Shown: in pieces, positions 26,546 through 35,700 of the stretch | Layout of the letters: every line of letters starts with the position of its first letter | Numbering within the stretch: position 1 is the stretch's first letter | Assembly (NCBI RefSeq): GCF_019145195.1 | Contig: NZ_JAHSTW010000004.1 | Location: 310,001 to 374,000, forward strand | Reading direction: 5' to 3' | Length of the DNA stretch: 64,000 bases | Origin: Pseudomonas siliginis | GTDB lineage: Bacteria > Pseudomonadota > Gammaproteobacteria > Pseudomonadales > Pseudomonadaceae | Translations under genes and position numbers: made by a program | The notes under the pieces: generated by a model | What the model was told of the DNA's origin: nothing | The model's input: the letters and a program-made list of their open reading frames with translations, nothing else | Database searches by the model: none

Positions 26546-27715
26546 CTACTGCGCCGCATTGCGGGCATGCCGATAATCGCTCACTGCCTCATACACCGCC
26601 CTGCGCAAGCGATTGATCCCGCCAATCGGCCGATGCGCCTCAATGCCGAACCACGGATTGAACGACAGGTTGTCGCATTGCAGATTCAACGCCGGCGTAT
26701 CGAAGTCCTGCGCGGGCAGGGTGATCCGCGCCACCGTTGCAAACGGCGCATCCTGCTCACGCCACTCAATGCTGGTGTCCTCGATCGGCATGTACTTGTT
26801 CGCGTCCTGGCGCTGGATCTGCAGGGCAAAACACGCCGGCACCCGATCCGTGGACAACTGTTGATTCAGTGCACTGCGCAGAAAATTCGGCAAGTCGTGA
26901 TTCTGTTTGGGCAAGGTATACGCCGGGCAACGCTCCGGATCCGGCACGACGCGGAATTTCGCATTGGCCTCACCGAACTTGTAGGGCGATACCGAGAAAT
27001 ATGTGGTCTCGGTCGGACTGTCCGGCGGCGCTGACAGGGTTGCCAACGCGATGAATAGATGACGGACCTGCCAGGTGCGCGGATCCCACGTCGGAAAAAA
27101 CGCCATGACCTTCTTGCCGTCAGCCTGCGCCGCTACATTCTGACGATACTCGGCGACATCGCTGACAAAGAAATTCGGATGGCTGAACATCACGAAATCC
27201 TGTTCATGCTGGTCCTGGCGGTTGCCGAGCAGTTGCGTGCCAGGAACCTCAAGCAACTTGATCGCCATTCCGCGCGCGTCGCGAATGCTGTCGAATTGCG
27301 GATAGGCATTGCCGTTGGACAACCGGATCAGCGCCTGCCAGGTCTTGCCCGGCTCGCTGAACACACCCCGTCGCAGCGATTGCGCCAGTTCCGGTAACAC
27401 CTGCACTTGCGCCTTCACGCAGCCATGCGCTTTGGCGTGGGCATCGCGCAGATAACGCGTGGGTTCGCGGTGCTGGTCGACGATGCGCACTGCGGTTTGA
27501 ATGATGTCCTGGGTCATCGCCGCTTCGCCCGCTGGAATCTGTTCCTGCGCCGACACCGGCCCACGATGCTGCCAGGCGAACCACGCGGTGGCGATGGCCC
27601 AGCCGAGCAGGGCGATGACCAGCAGGATCAGCAGCGTCTTGCCAAGCAAACGCCCCAACCACAGCCAGAAGCGAGCCAGTGGCGGCAGTTCTTTTTTGAA
27701 TGTCGGCATGATCAT
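26546..27715 (-). CDS. membrane-anchored catalase-family protein
   Basis: A 389-residue protein with one N-terminal membrane helix (LLGKTLLILLVIALLGWAIATAWFAW). The following domain resembles short catalase-like haem proteins: GVFSEPGKTWQALIRLSNGNAYPQFDSIRDARGMAIKLLEV, and HPNFFVSDVAEY. It is shorter than true catalases and lacks parts of the classical C-terminus, so peroxidase or dioxygenase-like chemistry is as likely as catalase activity. Its ATG overlaps the stop of the dihaem cytochrome gene (TCAT on the plus strand), which suggests translational coupling. It probably faces the periplasm. Confidence 0.82.
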   Translation of the reverse strand: MIMPTFKKELPPLARFWLWLGRLLGKTLLILLVIALLGWAIATAWFAWQHRGPVSAQEQIPAGEAAMTQDIIQTAVRIVDQHREPTRYLRDAHAKAHGCVKAQVQVLPELAQSLRRGVFSEPGKTWQALIRLSNGNAYPQFDSIRDARGMAIKLLEVPGTQLLGNRQDQHEQDFVMFSHPNFFVSDVAEYRQNVAAQADGKKVMAFFPTWDPRTWQVRHLFIALATLSAPPDSPTETTYFSVSPYKFGEANAKFRVVPDPERCPAYTLPKQNHDLPNFLRSALNQQLSTDRVPACFALQIQRQDANKYMPIEDTSIEWREQDAPFATVARITLPAQDFDTPALNLQCDNLSFNPWFGIEAHRPIGGINRLRRAVYEAVSDYRHARNAAQ

Positions 27716-29532
27716 GGCAACTGCGCCTCCAGTGGTCCGCCCAGTACTTTCAGATATTCGAGCAGCGCCCAGCGCTCCTCGGGTTGCAGGAGGCGGCCGA
27801 TCACCCCGTTGCCGCGAGCGCCGGCGCGGAATTCGTGGCCGCTGTTATGGTTGCCGCTGATGCGCGTGTCGAACAGAAAACCGTTGGTGAAAGGCTCGGT
27901 GCGATAGCCGAGGTGGCGCGGGTCGTATTCGAGCGTGCCTTTATAGAAGGTGGTGGCGCGCTCATCCTGCGGTGACAGCAACTGATAGATGCTTGGCACC
28001 GAACCGTTGTGCAGAAACGGCGCAGTCGCCCACACGCCAGCCAGCGGCCGGGCCTTGTAAGCGACTTTCTCGCGCACGCCGATCGGCAGGCCGAAACCAT
28101 CCATGCGCAGTTTTTCTTCCGGCGTGATCTGCGCGTCGCGATAGGCACGGTTTTCCACGAATGCGGTGACGTAAGCCAAGCCCTTGGCCACCGACAATTG
28201 GCTCAGATCAAGCGGCTCCTTGGATTCGGGGTGCAGTTTGACGTCCATCTTTTTCAGCTCATTGACATCCCATTGCAGTGCGCTCAGGTCGAAACGGTGG
28301 CTGGCAATGTTGTTGGCCGCATTGGGATCGGTACCGATCACGTCTACCGGCAGCATGTGCAAGTGCTGCACCCAGCGTTCGCCTTCCTGCGATTGGCGCG
28401 GGACATGGCAGCTGGCGCAGTTTTCCGCGAACAGCGCGCGGCCTCTGGCGGCCAGCGGCTTGTCGATCGCACCGAACAGATCTTCCGGCCAGGTCGGCGG
28501 CTTCAGCTGCTGCAAGGTTTCTTCGATAACGTGCAGATCGCGCACGCGCACGCTGGAGGGATAGCGCGCAGCGCCTTGCAGCGGCTGACCGTTGGCGTCG
28601 AAGAAATTCAGCGTGGCACCGACGCCGAGCGCCTCGCCGATATTGCGCGCCATTGGCTGTTGAGCCGAGCCGTTCCACTGCACCCAGTCGAACGTCCACA
28701 TGTCCCAGAGCTGCGGGTAATCCACCGGGGCATCGGCCACGCGGTAGTTGGCAGGGGAAATCGCATCGCCAAACGTCGCGTTGGCAATCCGGCCGAACGC
28801 ATCGGTGCGCCCCGGGCCTTCCTCGGTGGGGTACAGGCCGCGATGGGTGTCGTTCCAGGCCACTTTGACGAAGGTGTTCAGCGAGGCCTTGAACTCGCTG
28901 CGCAATTGTTCGCGGCGCGCTTCGTAATCATCTCCGAGCACCTGGCGGGCGAAGCGCTCAAACTTCCATGGGTTGTAGTAAGTCGAGGTGAGACTGGCGA
29001 CCAAGGCCTGTCCGAAACTGCCACCGCGCAATGTAGGAACGCTGGAAGGCAACACGTGCTGTGCGCTGCCGCCATCGATACGCACGGCCTGGTCTTTGAA
29101 GCGCAACTCGCCGGTGTGGCAAGCAGCGCAGGTGATGTCCAGATAATGCTCGGAGGCGTTGCCGGGATTCTGGTGCCGGGCAAAACCGACGGGGAGGTTG
29201 CCGGGGTTGTTCGGGCTAGATTTCTGCTGCGGGTCGACCAGGAAGCCGAAACGGGCGAGATATTCAGGGGAGGCGAAGCGCTGCTCGGAGAAGGGCAATT
29301 CCAATGCCTGGAACCACTCGTAACGCAGGCCTTTGACTTGCGTACCTTGGGGCGTGAAGTAGTAGGTCTGCCGTTGCTCTTCGCTCCATTGATCCAGGTA
29401 ACGTACCTGTTGCGGCGGGGTGTAGAAGGGCAATTTCGGGTTGGCGACGTAATAGACAATCACCGCAACGGCGATTATCGCCAGCACGATCACCAGAGTG
29501 AGAACGCGGAATAGAGGGCGCAAGTTAAACAT
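27712..29532 (-). CDS. membrane-anchored dihaem cytochrome c (peroxidase-like)
   Basis: A 606-residue protein with an N-terminal membrane anchor (VLTLVIVLAIIAVAVIVYYVA) and two c-type haem motifs, CAACH (in LDITCAACHTGEL) and CASCH (in FAENCASCHVPRQ). The later LHNGSVPSIYQLLSP and HLGYRTEPF blocks are usual in di-haem c peroxidase-like proteins. It is the first gene of a two-gene operon with the catalase-like protein, so the two are probably a periplasm-facing redox unit. The electron donor and substrate are unknown. Confidence 0.85.
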   Translation of the reverse strand: MFNLRPLFRVLTLVIVLAIIAVAVIVYYVANPKLPFYTPPQQVRYLDQWSEEQRQTYYFTPQGTQVKGLRYEWFQALELPFSEQRFASPEYLARFGFLVDPQQKSSPNNPGNLPVGFARHQNPGNASEHYLDITCAACHTGELRFKDQAVRIDGGSAQHVLPSSVPTLRGGSFGQALVASLTSTYYNPWKFERFARQVLGDDYEARREQLRSEFKASLNTFVKVAWNDTHRGLYPTEEGPGRTDAFGRIANATFGDAISPANYRVADAPVDYPQLWDMWTFDWVQWNGSAQQPMARNIGEALGVGATLNFFDANGQPLQGAARYPSSVRVRDLHVIEETLQQLKPPTWPEDLFGAIDKPLAARGRALFAENCASCHVPRQSQEGERWVQHLHMLPVDVIGTDPNAANNIASHRFDLSALQWDVNELKKMDVKLHPESKEPLDLSQLSVAKGLAYVTAFVENRAYRDAQITPEEKLRMDGFGLPIGVREKVAYKARPLAGVWATAPFLHNGSVPSIYQLLSPQDERATTFYKGTLEYDPRHLGYRTEPFTNGFLFDTRISGNHNSGHEFRAGARGNGVIGRLLQPEERWALLEYLKVLGGPLEAQLP

Positions 29533-29792
29533 CCTTGTCGAATTGTTGCGCTGTTATGCCTGAGCGGCGCTGGCTGGGCAAGTGGCCATTACGCCAGATA
29601 CTGAGTCAGGAGCCGACGAGCCTTGTCGTCCGTGAATGACAGAAGCTTCATCCAGCCGTCGTCCAAATGCGTTTTAATCCCTGAACTTATCGGAAGATTC
29701 CTGCTCTCATGCCGGTAGCCATTGGTCGTGGCGGCCTGATAAGCTCGCGGCTTTACTCGATTGCCCATTCGGCGCATGAACAAGGAAATAGC

Positions 29793-30509
29793 ATGAAACA
29801 GCATCGGTTGGCGGCGGCGGTAGCCCTGGTTAGCCTGGTACTCGCGGGTTGTGACTCGCAGACCAGCGTAGAGCTGAAAACCCCGGCGCAAAAAGCTTCC
29901 TACGGCATCGGCCTGAACATGGGCAAAAGCCTTGCCCAGGAAGGCATGGATGATCTGGACTCCAAAGCGGTAGCCCAGGGCATCGAAGATGCCGTTGGCA
30001 AGAAAGAACAGAAGCTGAAAGATGAAGAACTGGTCGAAGCCTTCGCCTCGCTGCAAAAGCGTGCTGAAGAGCGTATGGCCAAGATGAGCGAAGAGTCGGC
30101 AGCCGCCGGCAAGAAATTCCTCGAAGAAAACGGCAAGAAAGCCGGTGTAACCACCACCGCTTCCGGCCTGCAGTACGAAGTAGTGAAGAAAGCCGATGGC
30201 CCACAGCCTAAGCCGACCGACGTCGTAACTGTTCACTACACCGGCAAGCTGACCAACGGCACCGTGTTCGACAGCTCCGTCGAGCGCGGCAGCCCGATCG
30301 ATCTGCCAGTCAGTGGCGTGATCCCTGGTTGGGTTGAAGGTCTGCAACTGATGCACGTTGGCGAGAAGTACAAACTGTACATCCCTAGCGATCTGGCTTA
30401 CGGCGCTCAGTCGCCAAGCCCGGCAATCCCGGCCAACTCGGTTCTGGTTTTCGACCTGGAACTGCTGGCCATCAAGGATCCAGCCAAAGAAGAAGCCGCT
30501 GCCAAGTAA
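29793..30509 (+). CDS. FKBP-type peptidyl-prolyl isomerase lipoprotein
   Basis: A 238-residue Mip/FkpA-like protein. It has a lipoprotein signal with lipobox LVLAGC, an N-terminal helical dimerisation domain (ASYGIGLNMGKSLAQEGMDDLDSKAVAQGI) and a long charged helix. The C-terminal FKBP domain has VTVHYTGKLTNGTVFDSSVERGSPIDLPVSGVIPGWVEGLQLM and the YIPSDLAYGA loop. It should catalyse proline isomerisation and act as a chaperone in the periplasm, anchored to the outer membrane. ATG 29793 follows AAGGAAATAGC. A terminator follows. Confidence 0.95.
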   Translation: MKQHRLAAAVALVSLVLAGCDSQTSVELKTPAQKASYGIGLNMGKSLAQEGMDDLDSKAVAQGIEDAVGKKEQKLKDEELVEAFASLQKRAEERMAKMSEESAAAGKKFLEENGKKAGVTTTASGLQYEVVKKADGPQPKPTDVVTVHYTGKLTNGTVFDSSVERGSPIDLPVSGVIPGWVEGLQLMHVGEKYKLYIPSDLAYGAQSPSPAIPANSVLVFDLELLAIKDPAKEEAAAK

Positions 30510-30525
30510 CACGCAACGGTATCGC

Positions 30526-30557
30526 CAACAACGCCTCGCTTATGCGGGGCGTTGTTG
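30526..30557 (+). terminator. rho-independent terminator
   Basis: CAACAACGCC and GGCGTTGTTG arms enclose a 12-base GC-rich loop just after the FKBP gene. The T-run is weak. Confidence 0.7.
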
Positions 30558-30759
30558 CATCTGCAGGTCAGGAAAGGTAAACAGAGCGAACTGACAGCGA
30601 TCAGCACAGTCATAGCTTTGAGGCTGCCCGCGCTAGACGCCCTGAGCTGCCAAGTCAATGAAATATTGGGCTTTTTTATGTGAGTAAAAAACGCCCGATC
30701 TGAGCGCAGCCCTTATGAAACGGGGCTCTCAGCGCTGAAATGCAGCTCTGTTCACAAGG

Positions 30760-30782
30760 TTATCCACAATTTGTGTGGATAA
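30760..30782. promoter_or_regulatory. inverted pair of perfect DnaA boxes
   Basis: TTATCCACA at 30760-30768 and its exact inverse TGTGGATAA at 30774-30782, five bases apart, just before the DUF1232 gene (ATG 30803). Both match the bacterial DnaA-box consensus without mismatch. Confidence 0.65.
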
Positions 30783-30802
30783 CATTTCAACGGGAAGAAT
30801 AG

Positions 30803-31258
30803 ATGAAAGCTCCGTGGAATTTCGCTCGATTCCTGCCGTTGGCCGGTCGCCTGCTGGCCCGTGGACGCCTGCCGACCCTGTTGTTTGCCGTGGCCAGCAA
30901 AGGCGCCGCGCAAGGCAATCGCTTGGGCAAACTCAAGGATGATCTGCGCTTGCTGCAGTCGCTGTGCCTGGCCTACTGGCGTGGCGAGTATCGTGCGATC
31001 AGTGCCAAGTCGCTGATCTCTGTCGTAGCTGGCCTGATGTATTTCCTCAGCCCGGTGGATGCCATTCCGGATTTCATTCCCATGTTCGGCATGCTCGATG
31101 ACATCGCTGTCCTCGCCTGGTTGATGAAAACCCTCGATGACGAACTCAACGCCTTCCGCCTGTGGCGCAAACGCCAGCAGCCCGAAAAGCTGGCGGTGGT
31201 TGAACGCCTCCCTGATACCCCTGAACAATTGCAGCTGCAAGGCCCGAAAAAGCCCTGA
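30803..31258 (+). CDS. YkvA/DUF1232-family protein
   Basis: A 151-residue protein with the DUF1232 signature YFLSPVDAIPDFIPMFGMLDDIAVLAWLM around residues 75-105, a short amphipathic or membrane-associated segment found in many bacteria and plants with no settled function. GGGAAGAAT precedes the ATG. A perfect inverted DnaA-box pair lies 20 bases upstream, which is unusual for this family. Confidence 0.85.
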   Translation: MKAPWNFARFLPLAGRLLARGRLPTLLFAVASKGAAQGNRLGKLKDDLRLLQSLCLAYWRGEYRAISAKSLISVVAGLMYFLSPVDAIPDFIPMFGMLDDIAVLAWLMKTLDDELNAFRLWRKRQQPEKLAVVERLPDTPEQLQLQGPKKP

Positions 31259-31370
31259 CTGATCAAGACTGCCTACAGATAGATACCACTCGCGACCTTA
31301 GCCGCTGTTAGGATTACACTTCTAGGGAAAAGTGCCGACTCGCTAAGTGGTGTTGTCCTACGGGGTAGTC

Positions 31371-31712
31371 ATGGATATTCAGATAATTGCACGCGATGGC
31401 GAACCCGAATACGCGGTTCTGCCGTGGGCTCAATATCAGGCTCTACTGAAAGCAGCAGGGACCAACGCAACACCGGCGCAGCAGCCAGCAGCGCCGCTCG
31501 CCACCTCGCCGGAGCCGATTCTTCCGGGTCTGGATCAATTACGCAGTTTGCGCGAAGGGAAGGGCATCGCCATCGAGGCGCTGGCCCGCACGGTAGGCAT
31601 CAGCCCGTCTTACCTGGCCATGATCGAAAGTGGTGAGCGTCAGCCCGACGCCGCGATTCGCCGCAGCCTGGCCTGGGAACTGACGGTGCCGGGTTGGAGG
31701 GATGAATCGTGA
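31371..31712 (+). CDS. XRE-type helix-turn-helix protein with antitoxin-like N-terminus
   Basis: A 113-residue protein. The N-terminus MDIQIIARDGEPEYAVLPWA and QYQALL resembles the start of Phd/HicB-type antitoxins. A proline/alanine linker follows, then a Cro/C1-type HTH (LRSLREGKGIAIEALARTVGISPSYLAMIESGERQPDAAI, residues about 60-100). ATG 31371 begins the conserved part. The TGA overlaps the next gene's GTG. It probably regulates this small operon. Confidence 0.82.
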   Translation: MDIQIIARDGEPEYAVLPWAQYQALLKAAGTNATPAQQPAAPLATSPEPILPGLDQLRSLREGKGIAIEALARTVGISPSYLAMIESGERQPDAAIRRSLAWELTVPGWRDES

Positions 31713-32080
31713 GCGTACGCATCAGCCGTCAACATTGGGACGGATTGCTGGGGGAATTGGACCAGGCGCGCCGTCAGCGCCATCTTCTGACCTATCGAGC
31801 CTTGCTTGAGCGTTTGCAGCTGCCGACACCGGCGATGCAGACACTGACGGCTGCGCTGGAGCATCTGGCCGCACTGGATGCCAAAGCCGAGCAGCCGTTG
31901 CGCAGTTCGCTGGTCATCAGTCAGGGCGCCAGTCGTTTGCCGCGTACCGGGTTCTTTGAATGTGTCGAGCGTCTGGGGCGCTTTTCCGGGCCGTCGGATG
32001 GCGTTGCGGCGGCGTCCTGGCATGCGTCGGAAGTGGTGCGCGTCTTCGAATACGAATACCCGGAATCGGCGGAGGCCTGA
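31709..32080 (+). CDS. conserved Pseudomonas protein of unknown function
   Basis: A 123-residue soluble protein starting at GTG 31709, overlapping the HTH gene's stop (GTGA). It has helical segments (WDGLLGELDQARRQRHLLTYRALLERL) and a conserved-looking tail (SRLPRTGFFECVERLGRFSGP, WHASEVVRVFEYEYPE). It is the middle member of a coupled trio. No family with a known function is recognised. Confidence 0.75.
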   Translation: MSVRISRQHWDGLLGELDQARRQRHLLTYRALLERLQLPTPAMQTLTAALEHLAALDAKAEQPLRSSLVISQGASRLPRTGFFECVERLGRFSGPSDGVAAASWHASEVVRVFEYEYPESAEA

Positions 32081-32488
32081 GTGTTTCTGCGCCTCAAGGC
32101 GCGGGCCGGTTATTGGCTGGCCCGCAGGCTGTTTCGTTGGTCGTGGTTCGTTCGCCAGCCGCGTGGCTGGCGCTGGCTTGAAGGCCAGTTTGCGCGCATG
32201 GCCAACCTCGGCGATGTCGATGCTCAAAGCTTTTATGGGCACATTCTGACTTTTCGCGGCGTCGGGTTGGGCGCGCGTGAAGAAGGCGTGCGTATGCTGC
32301 GTCTGGCGGCGTTGGCCGGCGACGGTAAAGCCGCTTATCAAGTCGGCGTGATCAGCCTCGCCGGTACGCCGAGCAAGGCGCCGGATCCCGTTGAGGCCGC
32401 TCGTTGGTGGAGCATGGCCGCCAAGGCGGGCCACCCGTTGGCCGAGCTGAAGCTGCAACAGCTGAAGGCTGGTGATTCAACGCAGTAA
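32081..32488 (+). CDS. Sel1-like repeat protein
   Basis: A 135-residue protein starting at GTG 32081 directly after the previous stop. It has an N-terminal basic amphipathic stretch (MFLRLKARAGYWLARRLFRW) and two Sel1-type repeats (ANLGDVDAQSFYGHILTFRG; AALAGDGKAAYQVGVISLAG) plus a third partial repeat with WWSMAAKAGHPLAELKL. It is likely a scaffold or interaction protein co-expressed with the two genes upstream. A perfect hairpin terminator follows. Confidence 0.85.
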   Translation: MFLRLKARAGYWLARRLFRWSWFVRQPRGWRWLEGQFARMANLGDVDAQSFYGHILTFRGVGLGAREEGVRMLRLAALAGDGKAAYQVGVISLAGTPSKAPDPVEAARWWSMAAKAGHPLAELKLQQLKAGDSTQ

Positions 32489-32508
32489 TTCCATGTATGT
32501 CTTCTAAG

Positions 32509-32544
32509 TAAACGCGGCGTGAGGTTTTCCTCACGCCGCGTTTA
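32509..32544 (+). terminator. perfect 16-bp-arm hairpin terminator
   Basis: The arms TAAACGCGGCGTGAGG and CCTCACGCCGCGTTTA are exactly complementary around a TTTT loop, closing the HTH-unknown-Sel1 operon before the Rhs locus. Confidence 0.88.
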
Positions 32545-32680
32545 CGTTTCTGCCTGCACGTTTTTCGATTGACGCTGGATTGCAGATTAGTCCTACATCC
32601 TTTGCCTACTCGCCTGACTTCTTTCCTCTTTGATCCCCCGCACAGTTCCCGCGACTAATTTCTTGCGCGAGGGACCGCTC

Positions 32681-32728
32681 ATGCTTCAGCCCGTTTTTCA
32701 GTCCACCTTGTTTGCTCGCGTGTGTTGA
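32681..32728 (+). CDS. possible 15-residue leader peptide ORF before rhs
   Basis: ATG 32681, preceded by GAGGG, reads MLQPVFQSTLFARVC and stops at 32726-32728. The stop overlaps the rhs ATG (TGATG). The rhs start itself has no clear ribosome binding site, so reinitiation from this short ORF could set Rhs translation. This is a sequence observation, not a known leader family. Confidence 0.35.
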   Translation: MLQPVFQSTLFARVC

Positions 32729-35700
32729 TGGAAGCCATCGCGCGCATCGAGCAGGAACTCGACAGCTTTCCGCAAACCCTCAGCCTCTACCGCAAACAGC
32801 TTGATCATTGGCTCAGTCGCAGGGCGGACCAGATCAGCGAGGCAACAGACCTGCCATCGCTGGTGGGTATGGAGCGGATCATCCGCTTCGGCGATCGCAG
32901 CACGGCGGTCAGCAGCAGCGACGACGGCTTTTCCTCCAGCGTCGTCCAGTGCCCGCAGGGCGGGCTGATGCAAATCGAGAGCAAATTCGAATCGGTCTAC
33001 GACATCCCGCTGGGCAACATTTCCGTCGATGTGGTCGACGTGGATAGCGGCAAGACCACGCCGGTCACCCTTGATCAGCAGGGCAAGGCTGAATTCAGAG
33101 GCGAAGAGGGCAAGTTCTACCGCGTGCATGTTCATGGCGCGGTCACCTCCAATCAAGTCGCCGAGCTGTTCGATTCCTATGACGGCTTGACCGGCGAACT
33201 GGAACGTTGGCTGCGTAGCGAGTGGCAAGGTTTCAAGCCGCAGTGGTCACAGTCGGTGGCGATAGCGGCCAGCAACGGCATGCTCGCCGGCAGTTGGGCC
33301 GCCATCGAAGGGGTATGGGACAGCCTCGGTCTGCTCTCGGAAATTCTTCAGGACCCCGGCAAGTTTGCCGAGCGTTTGGGCAGTGGCGCGGCTGAGCTGA
33401 TCGAGCTGGCACAGACTGCGCCGGACCTCATGGAAAAGCTGCAGCTGCTGGTCAGTGACGAAGCGGCGATGTGCTTGCTGCTGCGGTCGGCAAGCCTGTG
33501 GCTGGACATGCTGCCGCCCAGCGAGATTGCCGGCAAATCTGCTGAAGTGGCGTCGATGATGATCGTGCAACTGATCATCGATGTGCTGATCAGCGTGGTG
33601 CTGACGTTTGTCGGAGCGGGGGCGGGGATCGCTTATCTGACGCTGCGTCTGGCTGACCGCGCAACGCAGCTGTTCAACGTCGCCAAGCGTCTGGTCAAGG
33701 CGCTGTTCAGCATCGTCAACGCCTTTATTGAATACGTCGACCGCTACAAAGCCGTTGCCGCGCGCGGCATCGCCGCCGGGGTGAAAAAGGGCCGGATGCA
33801 ATTGCGCTGGGATGCCAAGCGCAACGCCATGTTGAAGAAAGACGAGCCCCACGACGACGCCCCCGACCAGGCGAAAAACCCCAACGGCGATGCCGCCGAC
33901 TGCGTCCCCAATACCTGCAAAAACGGCTGCCCGGTGTCGATGGTCACCGGCGAAGAACTGCTGACCCTGACCGACGCGGTGCTCGACGGCGTGCTGCCCT
34001 TCGAGTTCACCCGCTTGTACCGCAGCAGCGCGGTCGAGATCGACATCGGCCTGGGTTTCGGCTGGAGCCATACGCTCGCGCATCGCCTGTCCTTCGACGG
34101 CGATGGCGTGATCTGGATCGACCACGAGAACCGCCGCACTCGTTTTCCCCTGCCCAACGTCGCGCGCCCAGCGATTCACAACAGCCTGTCGCGGGCGGCG
34201 ATCTTTCTCGGTGATGAGCCGGAAGAGTTGATTCTGGCTCTGGCCGGCGACAGCGCGCGGTTCTATCACTTTCGCGCCGGCCGGCTGACGGCGATCAGCG
34301 ATGTCTACGGCAATCGTCTGACCCTGCAACGCGATCGCTCCGACCGCATTCAGCGTCTGGACAACGGCGCCGGCCGCGCCTTGCTGTTGCGCTATGACCG
34401 CGCGCAGCTGGTGGCGATCGATTATCAGGTGTTCGTTCAAGGCGAGTGGACCACCGAGCAAAATCTTGCCACCTACAGCTTCGATGCCCGGCAACGCCTG
34501 CTGGTCGCGACCAACGCGGTCGGCGACAGCGAGCGCTACGACTACGACGACCACCACGTCATCCTCCAGCGCCAGTTGACCGGCGGCGCGAGCTTCTTCT
34601 GGGAGTGGCAGCGCGAGGGCAAAGCGGCGCGCTGCGTGCGCCACTGGGCGTCGTTCTCCCAGATGAACACCCGTTACGTCTGGAACGATGACGACACCAG
34701 CGTGACCGTGCATTACGTCGACGGCACCGAAGAAGTCTACGTCCACGACGAGCGCGCGCGGCTGGTGCGCCAGGTTGCGGCCGATGGTGGTGAGCAGCTC
34801 AAGGCCTATGACCAGCAGGGCCGGTTGATCGCCGAGCAGGATGCGTTGGGCGCGGTTACCGAATACCGCTACGACGAGGTCGGACGGCTGATCGCGCTGA
34901 TTCCGCCGGACGATGCACCAACGTCCTACGAGTACCGCAACGGTTTTCTCTACAAGCGTTGCCGTGGTGATGCGGTGTGGATCTACCGGCGCAACGCTGA
35001 AGGCGCCGTCACCGAAGCGGTCGATCCCGGCGGCCAGGTCACCCATTACTACTACAACCTGCGCGGGCAGTTGTTGTCGCTGCGTTATCCGGACGGCAGC
35101 CGCCACCGCTGGGTGTGGAACGAGCTGGGTCAGCTCATCGAAGAAACCCTGCCCGATGGCGGCGTGCGGCGCTTTTCCTACGATGCGCTGGGACGGCGGA
35201 TTACCACCCAGGACGAATTTGGTGTCGTCAGTCGTCAGCAGTGGGACGCCGCCGGCCGACTGATCCTGACGACTTCTCCTACGGGCAGCACGCGCGCCTA
35301 CAGCTACGGCGCCTACGGCCAGATCACCGCCGAACGCGATGAACTGGGGCGCATTACCCGCTACGAATATGACGACGACCTGCACCTGGTCTCGCGGCGG
35401 ATCAATCCTGACGGCACCCGCGTGCAGTATCGCTATGACCATGCGCGGCTGTTGCTGACCGAGATTGAAAATGAATCGGGCGAAAAATACCGACTGGATT
35501 ACACGCCGACCGGATTGATCCGACAGGAAATCGGGTTTGATGGACGCCGGACTGCCTATGCCTATGATCTCAATGGGCATCTGCTGGAAAAGACCGAGTT
35601 CGGCGAGCAGGGTTTATCGCTGGTCACCCGGTACGAGCGCGACGCGGCTGGAAGGTTGCGAATCAAAACCCTGCCCGATGGCGCCAAGATCCGCTACGAC

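Noticed and set aside
29536..29792. Possible gene between the cytochrome and FKBP genes
   Set aside because: Only short shadow frames occur. The stretch is better read as two divergent promoters.
29589..30512. 307-codon minus-strand frame over the FKBP gene
   Set aside because: The plus-strand product has a lipobox and complete FKBP motifs, so the antisense frame is a shadow.
33247..35580. 777-codon open frame on the minus strand inside the Rhs gene
   Set aside because: It is antisense to the Rhs core, has no family similarity that I can see, and its openness follows from the GC-rich codon bias of the true gene.
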